Assembly (NCBI RefSeq): GCF_009765875.1 | Contig: NZ_LMUP01000004.1 | Coordinates: forward strand, 124,001-188,000 | Direction of reading: 5' to 3' | Source of the DNA: Pedobacter sp. L105 | GTDB taxonomy: Bacteria; Bacteroidota; Bacteroidia; Sphingobacteriales; Sphingobacteriaceae | Length of the DNA stretch: 64,000 nucleotides | Part shown: piece after piece, positions 35,457 to 45,390 of the stretch | Position numbering within the stretch: position 1 is the first letter of the stretch | How the letters are laid out: every line of letters begins with the position of its first letter | Made by a program: the position numbers and the translations under genes | The notes under the pieces: model-generated | Database searches by the model: none | Seen by the model: the letters and a program-made list of their open reading frames with translations, nothing else | What the model was told of the DNA's origin: nothing

Positions 35457-36176
35457 ATGAGAAAAATTTTAACGCTCCTGTTATCCCTGTGCCTGCTCTC
35501 TGCTTTTGCTGCCAAACCAAAACATCAGTATGTAAGAGTAAAAACGTCTTATGGTGAATGTATCATCATGTTATACAATACAACCCCGCAGCACCGTGAT
35601 AACTTTGTAAAACTGGTAAAAAAAGGATTTTACAATGGTGTGCTCTTCCATCGGGTAATCAAATCATTTATGATACAGGGCGGAGATCCTGATTCTAAAA
35701 CCGCAGCTCCTGGTATAGAGCTGGGTAACGGAGATGTGGGTTATACGATCCCGGCAGAATTTCGGGATAGCCTTTTTCACAAAAAAGGCGTTCTTGGCGC
35801 CGCAAGGGACGACAATCCAAAAATGGCTTCCAGCGGCTGTCAGTTCTATATTGTAGAAGGGAAAAAATTCACAGATTCACTGCTGGATAGCGTAGAAATT
35901 AAAAGGCTTCATTTTAAACTTCCGCAGTGGCAGCGCGAAGTCTATAAAAGAATTGGCGGCAGCCCTCATTTAGACCGAAAATATACTGTGTTTGGTGAAG
36001 TAGTTAACGGCCTGCCCATGGTGGATAGCATCTCAGTTGTACCAGGAGATAAGAACAACCGTCCATTAACCGATATAAAAATGACTGTTACCCTGCTCAA
36101 AAGAAGGCAGGCACGCAGGCTCGAAAAAGAACTGTACCTGATGGATGAAAAAGACAGGCCTGCGCTCAACCAATAA
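35457..36176 (+). CDS. Cyclophilin-type peptidyl-prolyl isomerase, exported
   Basis: 239 aa from ATG 35457 (MRKILTLLLSLCLLSAFAAK, signal peptide); the longer frame from 35394 would precede the -7 box. The domain contains VLFHRVIKSFMIQGGDPDSK (active-site FHRVI..FMIQGGD) and MASSGCQFYIVEGKKF (SGSQFFI-like). An insert of about 45 residues rich in charged residues precedes KYTVFGEVVNGLPMVDSI. It should help protein folding in the periplasm. Followed after 21 bp by xth on the same strand. Confidence 0.9.
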   Translation: MRKILTLLLSLCLLSAFAAKPKHQYVRVKTSYGECIIMLYNTTPQHRDNFVKLVKKGFYNGVLFHRVIKSFMIQGGDPDSKTAAPGIELGNGDVGYTIPAEFRDSLFHKKGVLGAARDDNPKMASSGCQFYIVEGKKFTDSLLDSVEIKRLHFKLPQWQREVYKRIGGSPHLDRKYTVFGEVVNGLPMVDSISVVPGDKNNRPLTDIKMTVTLLKRRQARRLEKELYLMDEKDRPALNQ

Positions 36177-36197
36177 ATCATAAAAAAATAAATACGA

Positions 36198-36968
36198 ATG
36201 AAGATAATTTCTTACAATGTGAATGGAATCCGTGCGGCATCTACCAAGGATTTCTTTGGCTGGCTAAAAGCATCGGATGCTGATATGATCTGTTTGCAGG
36301 AAGTTAAGGCCATGCCGGTACAAATTCCTGAAATCATTGCCCTGATCGAACAGCTGGGTTACCATCATTACTGGTTCTCCGCAGAAAAAAAGGGCTACAG
36401 CGGCGTAGCTATCCTCACGAAGATTAAACCAAACCATGTAGAATATGGCTGCGGAGAAGAATGGATAGACAAAGAAGGACGCATTTTAAGGGCTGATTTT
36501 GACACGTTCTCCCTGATGAGTGTATATCTTCCATCCGGATCATCCGGCGACGAGAGACAGGTTAAAAAGTATGAATTTATGTCATTCTTTCAAAACTACA
36601 TTAGTACGTTACGGGAAACGCATCCAAATCTGATCATTTCCGGTGATTATAACATTTGCCATACCCCGATAGATATTCATAACCCTAAATCAAATGCTAA
36701 CTCTTCAGGTTTTTTACCAGAAGAAAGGGAATGGATGGGTTTGTTCCTGGAAAGCGGTTTAATCGATACGTTCAGGCATTTCAATAAAGATCCGCATCAT
36801 TATACCTGGTGGAGTTACAGGGCCGGATCAAGAGGTAAGAACCTGGGCTGGCGCATCGATTACCATCTGGCTACTGCCCCTTTGCTGGAAAGGGTAAAAA
36901 GTGTGAAAATACTGCCTGACGCGATCCATTCAGATCACTGCCCGATTGTAGTAGAACTGGAAGCGTAA
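36198..36968 (+). CDS. xth: Exodeoxyribonuclease III (AP endonuclease)
   Basis: 256 aa, base-excision repair enzyme cutting 5' of abasic sites. MKIISYNVNGIRAA carries the Asn, ICLQEVKA the metal-binding Glu, SGDYNICHTPIDIHN the Asp/Asn, WRIDYHLAT and SDHCPIVVEL the catalytic Asp-His. Length is normal. Its 3' end is 3 bp from the convergent 5-FTHF cyclo-ligase stop, with no room for a dedicated terminator. Confidence 0.95.
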   Translation: MKIISYNVNGIRAASTKDFFGWLKASDADMICLQEVKAMPVQIPEIIALIEQLGYHHYWFSAEKKGYSGVAILTKIKPNHVEYGCGEEWIDKEGRILRADFDTFSLMSVYLPSGSSGDERQVKKYEFMSFFQNYISTLRETHPNLIISGDYNICHTPIDIHNPKSNANSSGFLPEEREWMGLFLESGLIDTFRHFNKDPHHYTWWSYRAGSRGKNLGWRIDYHLATAPLLERVKSVKILPDAIHSDHCPIVVELEA

Positions 36969-36971
36969 CTC

Positions 36972-37538
36972 CTAGTTATTGAAATAAACAGTTTTTTCGG
37001 GCGTAAGGCATAGGTTCAAACGCACATCATTCACGTGGGTATCTGAAATGGTATCCACGTTCTCAAACAGGGAAAGACCAACTTTAAGGACGTCATGCCC
37101 TTCCAGGAAACGGTCATAAAAGCCTTTTCCATAACCTACGCGATACCCTCTGCTGTCAAAGGCCAGCAAGGGAACAATCACCATATCGATCTTTCCGGTA
37201 TATTCGTCATCCAGTATGGGTTCCAGAATATTGAACAGGCTTTTTTGCAGCTCTTCTTCGCCCCTGTAAGGATGATGGGTCATCAGTGAAGTGGTAAAAT
37301 CTGCTTTCGGAACGATGATCCTGATATCCGGGTGATTTTCCCTGAGCCACCGGGCCAGCATAAAGGTATCCGGTTCGTTTTTCTCCTGTATGGGCAGGAA
37401 AAGATGAATGGTGCAGATCTTCTCAAAATTTAAAGCAGAGAACTGTTGCAGCAGTTTTTCACTTAATCCAATTACCTCATCCAGGCTGAGTGCCATCCTG
37501 CGTGCCATTGCTTCTTTCCTGATCGCTGCTTTATTCAT
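36972..37538 (-). CDS. 5-formyltetrahydrofolate cyclo-ligase
   Basis: 189 aa from ATG 37538 (MNKAAIRKEAMARRMALS); the frame is open to 37586, adding an unlikely His-rich leader. ATP-dependent conversion of 5-formyl-THF to 5,10-methenyl-THF. The N-terminal KxxxRKxAxxRR pattern, IHLFLPIQEKNEPDT and the conserved VPLLAFDSRGYRVGYGKGFY followed by DRFL (substrate and Mg-ATP site) identify the family. Located between convergent xth and co-directional efp, with about 230 bp upstream. Confidence 0.93.
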   Translation of the reverse strand: MNKAAIRKEAMARRMALSLDEVIGLSEKLLQQFSALNFEKICTIHLFLPIQEKNEPDTFMLARWLRENHPDIRIIVPKADFTTSLMTHHPYRGEEELQKSLFNILEPILDDEYTGKIDMVIVPLLAFDSRGYRVGYGKGFYDRFLEGHDVLKVGLSLFENVDTISDTHVNDVRLNLCLTPEKTVYFNN

Positions 37539-37699
37539 ATGATGCTGCATTTGCCGCAAGATAAACATCCTGGTGCAACCAATCATAAACTTAAGTTTAA
37601 AAACTATTTAGCGCCAAAACCACTATAGGCAGCTATAAAGCATTTTAAAACAATGAACACTACCGATGAAACAACCCTGCACTGCTAAAAAAAAGCCAT

Positions 37700-37735
37700 A
37701 AAAAAATATGGCTTCGGGAACCACTCCGAAGCCAA
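37700..37735 (-). terminator. Intrinsic terminator of efp
   Basis: On the minus strand GGCTTCGG ... CCGAAGCC folds over a short GTGGTTC-type loop and is followed by ATATTTTTTTAT. It lies about 40 bp after the efp stop. Confidence 0.75.
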
Positions 37736-37772
37736 AATCAACCTAAACCTAAAACTAAACTATGAAAACTCT

Positions 37773-38333
37773 TTATTTAACTCTTTCTACGTAATCGCCT
37801 GTACGGGTATCAACCTTTACTTTATCGCCCTGGTTGATAAACAACGGCACTTTAATTTCTACACCGGTTTCTACAGTAGCATATTTCATGGCACTGGTAG
37901 AAGTATCCCCTTTAACAGCAGGTTCAGTATAAGTGATTTCCAGTTCTACATTTTGAGGGATATTGGCCAGAATCGGCTCATCACTCTCAAATGCGATTAC
38001 TACATTCATTCCTTCTTTTAAGAACTTAACCGACTCCCCGAATAATGATTTAGGGATATTAAACTGCTCAAAAGAAACAATGTCCATTACCACGAGGAAA
38101 TCTCCATCCTCATACAGGTACTGGTAATCACTGGTCTCTACACGACAAATCGTTACCTCTTCATCTGTACGAAACCTATACTCCACTAACTTGCCGGTTT
38201 TGATATTTCTCATCTTGGCCTGGTAAAAAGCTCTTAAATTTCCAGGAGTACGGTGAATCAGTTCTTCTACCTGAATCAGCTCTCCGTTGAAACGAAGAAT
38301 ATTACCATTTTTTACTTCTGATGCTTTTGCCAT
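37773..38333 (-). CDS. efp: Elongation factor P
   Basis: 186 aa, three beta-barrel domains; it relieves ribosome stalling at polyproline. Domain I has EELIHRTPGNLRAFYQAKMR; the tip of the loop that enters the peptidyl-transferase centre is usually PGKG or PGRG, and here position 32 is Asn (PGNLR). The C-terminus (VPLFINQGDKVKVDTRTGDY) is canonical. An Asn tip implies that neither lysyl-lysine nor rhamnosyl-arginine modification can occur at this residue; this variant appears to be lineage-typical. It is followed by its own terminator. 151 bp separate it from the ABC ATPase gene upstream. Confidence 0.95.
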   Translation of the reverse strand: MAKASEVKNGNILRFNGELIQVEELIHRTPGNLRAFYQAKMRNIKTGKLVEYRFRTDEEVTICRVETSDYQYLYEDGDFLVVMDIVSFEQFNIPKSLFGESVKFLKEGMNVVIAFESDEPILANIPQNVELEITYTEPAVKGDTSTSAMKYATVETGVEIKVPLFINQGDKVKVDTRTGDYVERVK

Positions 38334-38484
38334 TTGTCTGAAAATTTTGCTTAAACCAGCAGCGCTATTTCGTGCCGCAAAGGTAAAAACTATTTGTGGA
38401 TTCTACAATAGAAAAATTAAATATTATTTATAAAGCGAAATACGGGCATCATACGTGACATTCTGCTTGCAATCGGTAGGAAAA

Positions 38485-39102
38485 TTAACCCTTATAATCG
38501 GTTATTTTTATTAAATTATCGCAAAAGGAATATTCATTTTCCTGGTTAGACCCCACTAAAACGAGTTTATCAGCAGTAAAATCCCTGATTAATTCATGAT
38601 ACCAGTCCATTCCCTGCTGATCGAGGTTTGAAGTTGGTTCATCCAGAAAGAGTAAAGGGGAATTGGTACAACAGGCGAGTGCGAGCTTGGTCCGCTGTTT
38701 CATACCGGAAGAAAAATACTTTAAAGCTTTATCCTGCGCTTTAACCAGGCCCAGGATATCCATTAGTTTTACGGCATCCAGGCCGGGATAAAACGCTTTA
38801 AATCTAAAATGAAAATCTATGGTCTCCTGCAGGGTAAACTCCTCTACCAGATCCAGGTAAGGCGCAGCAAAGCTGACCAACGTATAGATTTTTTCGATGG
38901 GAACTTCTGCTCCATTGGTATAGGTGATCGTGCCTTCAGAGGGCGCCAAACTACCCAGGATTACACTTAATAAGGTCGATTTCCCTGAGCCATTAGGGCC
39001 CAGGATAGCATATTTACCGGCAGCGCTGAACTGGTAACTGAAGTTTCTAAAAATCCATTCCTGGTTAAACCTTCTGCCGGCATCCTTTAAATCGATCGTC
39101 AT
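38485..39102 (-). CDS. ABC transporter ATP-binding protein
   Basis: 205 aa nucleotide-binding domain: Walker A GPNGSGKSTL (about 36-45), Q-loop in VSFAAPYLDL (degenerate), signature FSSGMKQRTKLALA, Walker B LLFLDEPTSNLD, and VLVGSN near the switch region where His is usual but Asn is present. It resembles CcmA-type single-domain ATPases. No permease gene is adjacent, so its partner is unknown. It starts 8 bp after lpxA and may be cotranscribed with the lipid A genes. Confidence 0.85.
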   Translation of the reverse strand: MTIDLKDAGRRFNQEWIFRNFSYQFSAAGKYAILGPNGSGKSTLLSVILGSLAPSEGTITYTNGAEVPIEKIYTLVSFAAPYLDLVEEFTLQETIDFHFRFKAFYPGLDAVKLMDILGLVKAQDKALKYFSSGMKQRTKLALACCTNSPLLFLDEPTSNLDQQGMDWYHELIRDFTADKLVLVGSNQENEYSFCDNLIKITDYKG

Positions 39103-39110
39103 TATGTTTT

Positions 39111-39896
39111 TTAGCCTGCTGTTCCGAAGCCTTTCATTACCCCTCTGTTAGAGTTCCTGATAAAATCAACGATTTCATCACGGATTTCTGTAGGTGCAAA
39201 TTCTGCTTCTATCTTGTCCAGGGCTTTGGTTACATTGTTATGTTTAACGAACAAAACCCTGTAAATTTCCTGTATCTCATTAATTTTTTCGGAAGAAAAA
39301 CCACGTCTTCTCAATCCAACAGAGTTAATTCCTGCATAGGATAGAGGCTCTCTCGCAGCTTTAACATAAGGAGGAACATCTTTCCTTACCAATGAACCAC
39401 CGGTAATAAAGGCATGCGACCCCACTTTAACAAATTGATGGATGGCTACCAGACCTGCCAGAACCACATAACTGCCAATGGTAATATGCCCTGCCAGTGT
39501 AGTGCTGTTAGAGAAGATACAATGATCTCCCACTTCACAATCGTGTGCAATATGGGAATAAGCCTGGATCAGGCAATTGCTGCCGATCACGGTTTTCCAT
39601 TTATCTTTGGTTCCCCTGTTGATGGTTACGCATTCGCGGATCGTGGTATTGTCGCCAATCTCTGCAGTGGTTACCTCTCCGGCAAACTTCAGGTCTTGCG
39701 GAACACCAGAGATCACCGATCCCGGAAATATTTTACAGTTCTTTCCAATTCTTGCGCCGTCCATGATCACTACGTTGGATGCAATCCAGGTACCTTCACC
39801 AATAACAACGTCTTTATGAATTACCGAAAACGGCTCTACGGTTACATTTTCTCCAATCTTTGCTTCCGGATGTATATATGCTAGAGGTTGTATCAT
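39111..39896 (-). CDS. lpxA: UDP-N-acetylglucosamine O-acyltransferase
   Basis: 261 aa, first acylation step of lipid A synthesis in the cytoplasm. The N-terminal 190 residues are left-handed beta-helix hexapeptide repeats (IHPEAKIGENVTVEPFSVI, and so on). The catalytic His lies in QAYSHIAHDCEVGDHC. The C-terminal helical part (about 190-261) with INSVGLRRRGFS is the LpxA-specific domain. Its start overlaps the lpxC-fabZ stop by 4 bp, so these are translationally coupled. Confidence 0.95.
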   Translation of the reverse strand: MIQPLAYIHPEAKIGENVTVEPFSVIHKDVVIGEGTWIASNVVIMDGARIGKNCKIFPGSVISGVPQDLKFAGEVTTAEIGDNTTIRECVTINRGTKDKWKTVIGSNCLIQAYSHIAHDCEVGDHCIFSNSTTLAGHITIGSYVVLAGLVAIHQFVKVGSHAFITGGSLVRKDVPPYVKAAREPLSYAGINSVGLRRRGFSSEKINEIQEIYRVLFVKHNNVTKALDKIEAEFAPTEIRDEIVDFIRNSNRGVMKGFGTAG

Positions 39897-41305
39897 GATA
39901 CGCGTTCGCTTTCTTTTACTTTTGAAATTTGGGCCATCATCTCTGCCTCTACAACTATTTTATCTCCTACCATGCCCACGCCTTTCATCTGTGCAATGCC
40001 CCTGCGGATTGGCTCCATCAGGTCGCATCTGAAAACGATAGTATCCCCAGGTGTTACCTGGGCCCTGAACCTCACTTTATCGATCTTCAGGAAATACGTC
40101 AGGTAATTTCTCGGATCAGGTACAGTACTTAATACCAGGATACCGCCGGTTTGCGCCATAGCTTCAATCTGGATTACTCCGGGAAGAACAGGGGCGCCGG
40201 GAAAATGACCTTTGAAAAAATCTTCATTCATGGTTACATTCTTCACACCAACCACATGTGTTTTCGATAATTCTAAAATCTTATCAATAAACAGCATCGG
40301 AGGTCTGTGAGGAAGGATATCCATAATCTGTACTACATCATATAGTGGTTTTACAGAAGGATCATAAACTTTCTGTACCTTTTTATTTTTCTCTTTTTTG
40401 ATTGCAGCTTTAATTTTTTTGGCAAAGGCGATGTTTGCCGCATGCCCAGGCCTTGCAGCCATAATATGGCCTTTAAGGTACATTCCTACCAATGCAAGGT
40501 CGCCGATCATATCCAGCAGTTTGTGCCTTGCCGGCTCATTCTGATAGCGCAGCTCCATATTGTTCAGGATACCCTGTGGTGCTACTTCTATTTTCTCGCG
40601 GTTAAATATTTTGGCGAGATGGTCCAGCTCATCCCTGGTTACTTCCTTATCCACGATCACTATGGCGTTGTTTAAATCTCCGCCTTTGATCAGGTTATTC
40701 TGTAACTGGTATTCTAATTCATGTAAAAAACAAAAAGTACGGCAGGAAGCGATCTCATCTTTAAATTCAGCGATGCTGGAAATTACCGCATGCTGGCTGC
40801 CCAATACAGGAGAATTATAATCAATCATACAGGTAAACCGGTAATCATCCAGCGGCATCGCCACGATCTCTACTTTTCTATCGGCCTCTGTATAAATGAT
40901 ATTGTGGGGGATCTGGAAATATTCCCTGTCTATCGACTGCTGTACTACACCTACACTTTCCAGCGCTTCCACAAAAAGAATGGCACTTCCGTCCATAATT
41001 GGCGATTCAGGCCCATCGAGTTTCATCAGGACATTATCAAGGTCCATCCCTACCAGTGAAGCCATGACATGCTCTACCGTGCTGACGCTGGCGCCATTCT
41101 GTGTGATGGTTGTGCCCCTGGCGGTATCTGAAACATTATCACAATCCGCATCTACGATGGGTTGCCCAGGCAAATCCGTGCGCTGAAATTTGAATCCGTG
41201 ATTTTCCGGAGCGGGACAAAAAGTTAAAGTAACATTGGCTCCGGTATGCAGGCCTACCCCCTGTACAGAAACCTCACTTTTTATGGTTTTTTGTTTAACG
41301 TTCAT
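39893..41305 (-). CDS. lpxC-fabZ: Bifunctional LpxC deacetylase / FabZ dehydratase
   Basis: 470 aa fusion typical of Bacteroidota. Residues about 1-305 are LpxC, the zinc enzyme of the committed lipid A step: [10 protein letters not shown] gives the first Zn His, [15 protein letters not shown] the His-Asp pair. Residues about 325-470 are FabZ, the beta-hydroxyacyl-ACP dehydratase: [27 protein letters not shown] (catalytic His) and IEAMAQTGG (catalytic Glu). The fusion couples lipid A and fatty-acid flux, which draw on the same hydroxyacyl-ACP. It overlaps lpxD by 11 bp and lpxA by 4 bp. Confidence 0.96.
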   Translation of the reverse strand: MNVKQKTIKSEVSVQGVGLHTGANVTLTFCPAPENHGFKFQRTDLPGQPIVDADCDNVSDTARGTTITQNGASVSTVEHVMASLVGMDLDNVLMKLDGPESPIMDGSAILFVEALESVGVVQQSIDREYFQIPHNIIYTEADRKVEIVAMPLDDYRFTCMIDYNSPVLGSQHAVISSIAEFKDEIASCRTFCFLHELEYQLQNNLIKGGDLNNAIVIVDKEVTRDELDHLAKIFNREKIEVAPQGILNNMELRYQNEPARHKLLDMIGDLALVGMYLKGHIMAARPGHAANIAFAKKIKAAIKKEKNKKVQKVYDPSVKPLYDVVQIMDILPHRPPMLFIDKILELSKTHVVGVKNVTMNEDFFKGHFPGAPVLPGVIQIEAMAQTGGILVLSTVPDPRNYLTYFLKIDKVRFRAQVTPGDTIVFRCDLMEPIRRGIAQMKGVGMVGDKIVVEAEMMAQISKVKESERVS

Positions 41306-42374
41306 TATTGTTGTGTGTAGTACTAATTATGCTATTCTCGGCTTCATTTTTTAATTCGGCCTCTACTTTTGTCATACGTTTCTCGAGCCCCGGAAGATGC
41401 CTGAACAATACAGAAGCCCTCATCCAGTCCCTTAACGGCTGAGCGGGAGTACCATGCCATTGTTTATTTTCTTCTGTAATGCTAAAGTTAACCCCTGCCT
41501 GTGCACCGATCTGGGTGCCGTTGGCCAGTGATAAATGCCCGGCTATACCTACCTGACCGCCCACGACAGATTTTTTGCCCACTTTGCTGCTTCCGGATAT
41601 ACCAGCCTGTGCGGCAACTACGGTATTTTCACCCACTTCCACATTATGTGCAATTTGGATTAGATTATCCAGTTTTACTCCTTTTCTAATGAACGTAGAA
41701 CCCATGGTAGCCCGGTCTATAGCCGTATTGGCACCTATCTCTACGTCATCTTCTATCACTACGTTGCCTATCTGGGCAATTTTAGAATACGTTCCATCAG
41801 GCTGAGGCGCAAAGCCAAAACCATCACTGCCAATAACGGTGTTGGAATGGACCACCACTCTGTCACCAATTACTGTTCTGTTATAAATTTTAACCCCTGG
41901 ATGGAAAGTATTGTGCGACCCGATCTTTGTATCGGCCCCAATAAATACCTGTGCAGATATTTCTGTATAATCGCCAATCTCCACATTTTCAGAAATATAC
42001 GAAAAAGCACCTACAAATACGTTTTTGCCAATTTTTGCAGAAGGATGAATAAAAGAGGGTTGCTCTATTCCCGATTTGGTGGAAGTGTTCATTACCTCAT
42101 TGTACTTTTCAAGTAAAACTGAAAATGCACTATACGGATCTTTAACTTTAACCAGCGTACAGGTCACTGGCTGCGCAGGAAAAAAGTCCTCACCTACAAT
42201 GACTACAGAAGCATTGCTGATATAAATAAAGTGTTCGTACTTACGATTCGATAGAAAACATAGGGACCCCTCTTTGCCATCTTCTATTTTAGAAAGTTCT
42301 GTCACCTTAGCGGTTTCATCCCCTTCAATCGTTCCACTTAAAAAGTCGCTTATCTGCTTGGCAGTAAATTGCAT
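41295..42374 (-). CDS. lpxD: UDP-3-O-(3-hydroxyacyl)glucosamine N-acyltransferase
   Basis: 359 aa. N-terminal uridine-binding domain (about 1-100), then left-handed beta-helix hexapeptides (about 105-290). The catalytic His is in [15 protein letters not shown], near 247. The C-terminal helix [20 protein letters not shown] is typical. It acts after LpxC in lipid A synthesis. First gene of the lpxD-lpxC/fabZ-lpxA run; 120 bp upstream lies the HD hydrolase on the same strand. Confidence 0.95.
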   Translation of the reverse strand: MQFTAKQISDFLSGTIEGDETAKVTELSKIEDGKEGSLCFLSNRKYEHFIYISNASVVIVGEDFFPAQPVTCTLVKVKDPYSAFSVLLEKYNEVMNTSTKSGIEQPSFIHPSAKIGKNVFVGAFSYISENVEIGDYTEISAQVFIGADTKIGSHNTFHPGVKIYNRTVIGDRVVVHSNTVIGSDGFGFAPQPDGTYSKIAQIGNVVIEDDVEIGANTAIDRATMGSTFIRKGVKLDNLIQIAHNVEVGENTVVAAQAGISGSSKVGKKSVVGGQVGIAGHLSLANGTQIGAQAGVNFSITEENKQWHGTPAQPLRDWMRASVLFRHLPGLEKRMTKVEAELKNEAENSIISTTHNNNER

Positions 42375-42494
42375 TCTACAAAGTTAAATGTTAAATTGAT
42401 ATGAACAAATAAACCCTGCAAGCTAATTTTGTCGGGCTGCTCGTAATCGAAGGCTAAAAACGGGATAATAAATGAATTATTTTGTTAAATAATG

Positions 42495-43724
42495 CTAAAT
42501 TATTCTCGGATAGCAAAGTATATGCTTTCTAACGGTCCTGTCGAGCGATTCCAGGTTCGAAAGATCAGACGCTTTAGCAATATCAGTTGTCGTATTATTT
42601 TTCATTAAAATGTTAATTGTACTGTTTCCTGCCTTGGTATTATAGGCGCGGTTGCTAATTACATCCGTAAAAACGAAATATGAAACGTCGTTTTGGTTAA
42701 TTTCCAGACTGACTTCTGCGTTTTCCCTCATCATCTGCACGCGATTTTCATCGGGCGGCTCATTACTGATTTCAATTTTATACAGGTTTCTGTCTACCAG
42801 CATCTGGCACAGCAAAGAAAGCAGCCTGTCGTCATGTTCCCTCCAAACCTTCACTGAAGTAAAGATATCCTGGTCGTCCAGTTTTGCGAATTGCTGTAAA
42901 TGAAGGTCCGATTCAAAGAAATCTTTTGCCAGAACTTCATTTTTTAAAAAGTGTTGTAAAGCAGGGGTGGCAAATACTTCCTGTCCTTCACCGGCCAGCT
43001 CTTTTGCCCTCTTTAAAATTTTAACCAGCAGCTGCTCTCCGGCAATTACTGTTTTATGCAGGTAAACCTGCCAGTACATCAGGCGACGTGCAATGAGAAA
43101 TTTCTCTATGGAATAAATCCCTTTTTCTTCGATCACCAGATGGTCATCTGCCACATTAAACATCTTGATGATCCTGTCAAAGCTGATCACCCCTTCACTT
43201 ACGCCGGTAAAAAAGCTGTCCCGGTTCAGATAGTCCATCCTGTCCAGGTCCAGCTGACTGGAGATCAGCTGATGAAGGAATTTTTTGGGATACCTGCCCG
43301 TAAATATTTCTATGGCAAGCCCTAATTTCCCCTCAAATTCTACATTCAGTTTTTCCATCATCAGCATGGAAATATCTTCATGCTGGATGCCCTTTACCAG
43401 TGAATGTTCGAGTGCATGGGAAAAAGGTCCATGACCTATATCGTGCAGCAATATGGCAATTGTGGCAGCCTCTTCTTCTGTCTTCGAAATGTCATGTCCT
43501 TTACCCCTTAAAACCTCTATCGCAAGGCTCATCAGGTGCATGGCACCAAGGGCATGATGAAAACGGGTATGCAAAGCGCCAGGGTACACTAAATGCGTCA
43601 TTCCCAGCTGTTTAATATACCTGAGTCGCTGAAAAAAAGGGTGCGATATCAGGTCGAATATCAGCTCTGAAGGGATGTTGATGAATCCGTATACAGGATC
43701 ATTTATGATTTTCTTTTTGTTCAA
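42495..43724 (-). CDS. HD-domain phosphohydrolase (dGTPase/SAMHD1-like)
   Basis: 409 aa. The HD site is built from RFHHALGAMHL (His), AILLHDIGHGPFSHALEHS (HD) and SSQLDLDRMDYLNRDSFFTG (distal Asp), the order seen in SAMHD1/dGTPase-like proteins. The C-terminal 200 residues are helical without a clear extra domain. Substrate is not established; nucleotide triphosphate hydrolysis is the family norm. In many Bacteroidota this gene is upstream of lpxD, as here. Confidence 0.88.
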   Translation of the reverse strand: MNKKKIINDPVYGFINIPSELIFDLISHPFFQRLRYIKQLGMTHLVYPGALHTRFHHALGAMHLMSLAIEVLRGKGHDISKTEEEAATIAILLHDIGHGPFSHALEHSLVKGIQHEDISMLMMEKLNVEFEGKLGLAIEIFTGRYPKKFLHQLISSQLDLDRMDYLNRDSFFTGVSEGVISFDRIIKMFNVADDHLVIEEKGIYSIEKFLIARRLMYWQVYLHKTVIAGEQLLVKILKRAKELAGEGQEVFATPALQHFLKNEVLAKDFFESDLHLQQFAKLDDQDIFTSVKVWREHDDRLLSLLCQMLVDRNLYKIEISNEPPDENRVQMMRENAEVSLEINQNDVSYFVFTDVISNRAYNTKAGNSTINILMKNNTTTDIAKASDLSNLESLDRTVRKHILCYPRII

Positions 43725-43828
43725 TCTTTGGAAAATAATTTATACGGTACAAAAATTGCTATTTTTATCCGTACTTAAGAAAGAGATCTCTCTTTTTGAG
43801 GATTTATTTACACCTTATATATACAATA

Positions 43829-45382
43829 ATGCAGGAAACCAAGATTCTATGGGCCGATGATGAGATTAATCTATTAAAACCGCATATATTACTGTTAAAC
43901 GAAAAAGGATACCACGTTACCACTTTCACCAATGGAAATGACGCACTGGAAGCTTTTGGAAAAGAGCATTTCGACCTGGTCTTCCTGGATGAAAATATGC
44001 CCGGCATGAGCGGTCTCGAAACCCTTTCTGCTATCAAAAATATCAAAAGCGATATTCCTGTGGTACTGATCACTAAAAGTGAAGAGGAAAACCTGATGGA
44101 AGATGCAATTGGTTCTAAAATTGACGACTACCTGATCAAACCGGTAAACCCTAAACAGGTACTGCTCACGATCAAGAAGATTATAGATAACAAAAGATTG
44201 ATCAGCGCTAAAACATCTATGTCTTACCAACAGGATTTCAGACGGTTGGGTATGACGCTGAATGAGAAACTGAGCTATGAAGAATGGGTTGAAGTTTATA
44301 AAAAACTCGTTTTCTGGGAACTGGAATTAGAAAAACTGGATGATCCGCAGATGCATGAGATTTTAACCATGCAAAAGTCTGAAGCCAATACACAGTTCTC
44401 AAGATTCATTGAAGACAATTATTTGGGATGGGTAAACGGTAAGGAAAAAGCGCCGCTGCTATCTAATGAGCTGCTGAAGAAAAAAGCTTTTCCGCACATC
44501 AACTCTACCACACCCGTATTTTTTATCCTGATTGATAATTTACGTTATGACCAATGGAAGATCATTAATCCGCTGATCACCGAACATTTCAGGCTGGATG
44601 AAGAAGATACTTATTCCAGTATCCTGCCTACAGCTACTCAATATGCCAGAAATTCAATTTTCTCTGGCCTGATGCCCCTTGAAATGGAAAAACGCTTTCC
44701 TTCCCTGTGGCAGAATGATGATGATGAAGGTGGAAAGAATATGCATGAAGAAGCATTCCTTGCCGATCAGATCAAACGCAGTGTGCGCAAAGAATGTAAG
44801 TTTAGTTACCATAAGATCCTTACCTACGACGATGGTAAAGCCCTTTCAGAGCAGGTGAATAACCTGATGCAGAACGAGTTTAACGCTATTGTTTACAATT
44901 TTGTGGATATGCTGTCGCATGCCCGTACCGATATGGCCATGATCAGGGAACTGGCAAATGATGATGCGGCTTACCGCTCACTTACCTTATCCTGGTTTGA
45001 ACACTCCCCTTTACTGGAACTGCTTAAAAAGCTGGCGCAGAAACAGGTTAAGGTGATCATCACTACCGATCACGGAACAATCAGGGTGAAACATCCAAGT
45101 AAAGTAATCGGCGATAGAAATACGAACACTAACCTGCGCTACAAACAGGGCAGAAACCTGAATTATAATGCCAAAGAGGTTTTCCTGATTAAAAACCCTC
45201 ATGAAGCACAGTTACCGAAGATAAATATCAGCTCTAACTATATTTTCGCAAAAGAAGACCGTTATTTTGTTTACCAGAATAACTACAACCAGTTTGTGAA
45301 TTATTACAACGAGACCTTCCAGCATGGCGGGATCTCCTTAGAGGAGATGATCATTCCAATTGCCACTTACAGTTCACGCTAA
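43829..45382 (+). CDS. porX: PorX-type response regulator with PglZ domain
   Basis: 517 aa from ATG 43829 (MQETKILWADDEI). The receiver (1-120) has the Asp pair, phospho-Asp in LVFLDENMPGMSG, Thr in LITKS and Lys in YLIKPV. A helical linker leads to the PglZ/alkaline-phosphatase-like domain (about 200-515) with FILIDNLRYDQWK and TTDHGTIRVKHPSK supplying metal-binding Asp and His. PorX with its kinase PorY controls type IX secretion genes in Porphyromonas and relatives, and its PglZ domain acts as a phosphodiesterase. PorY is not in the window. Followed after 8 bp by tsaE. Confidence 0.93.
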   Translation: MQETKILWADDEINLLKPHILLLNEKGYHVTTFTNGNDALEAFGKEHFDLVFLDENMPGMSGLETLSAIKNIKSDIPVVLITKSEEENLMEDAIGSKIDDYLIKPVNPKQVLLTIKKIIDNKRLISAKTSMSYQQDFRRLGMTLNEKLSYEEWVEVYKKLVFWELELEKLDDPQMHEILTMQKSEANTQFSRFIEDNYLGWVNGKEKAPLLSNELLKKKAFPHINSTTPVFFILIDNLRYDQWKIINPLITEHFRLDEEDTYSSILPTATQYARNSIFSGLMPLEMEKRFPSLWQNDDDEGGKNMHEEAFLADQIKRSVRKECKFSYHKILTYDDGKALSEQVNNLMQNEFNAIVYNFVDMLSHARTDMAMIRELANDDAAYRSLTLSWFEHSPLLELLKKLAQKQVKVIITTDHGTIRVKHPSKVIGDRNTNTNLRYKQGRNLNYNAKEVFLIKNPHEAQLPKINISSNYIFAKEDRYFVYQNNYNQFVNYYNETFQHGGISLEEMIIPIATYSSR

Positions 45383-45390
45383 TTTACCCC

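Noticed and set aside
35366..35515. N-terminal extension of the HYC_CC_PP gene to 35515
   Set aside because: It would run through the promoter of the divergent cyclophilin gene and places 50 residues before the signal segment.
39414..39884. 156-codon open frame opposite lpxA
   Set aside because: Shadow of the hexapeptide repeat gene on the other strand; no independent support.
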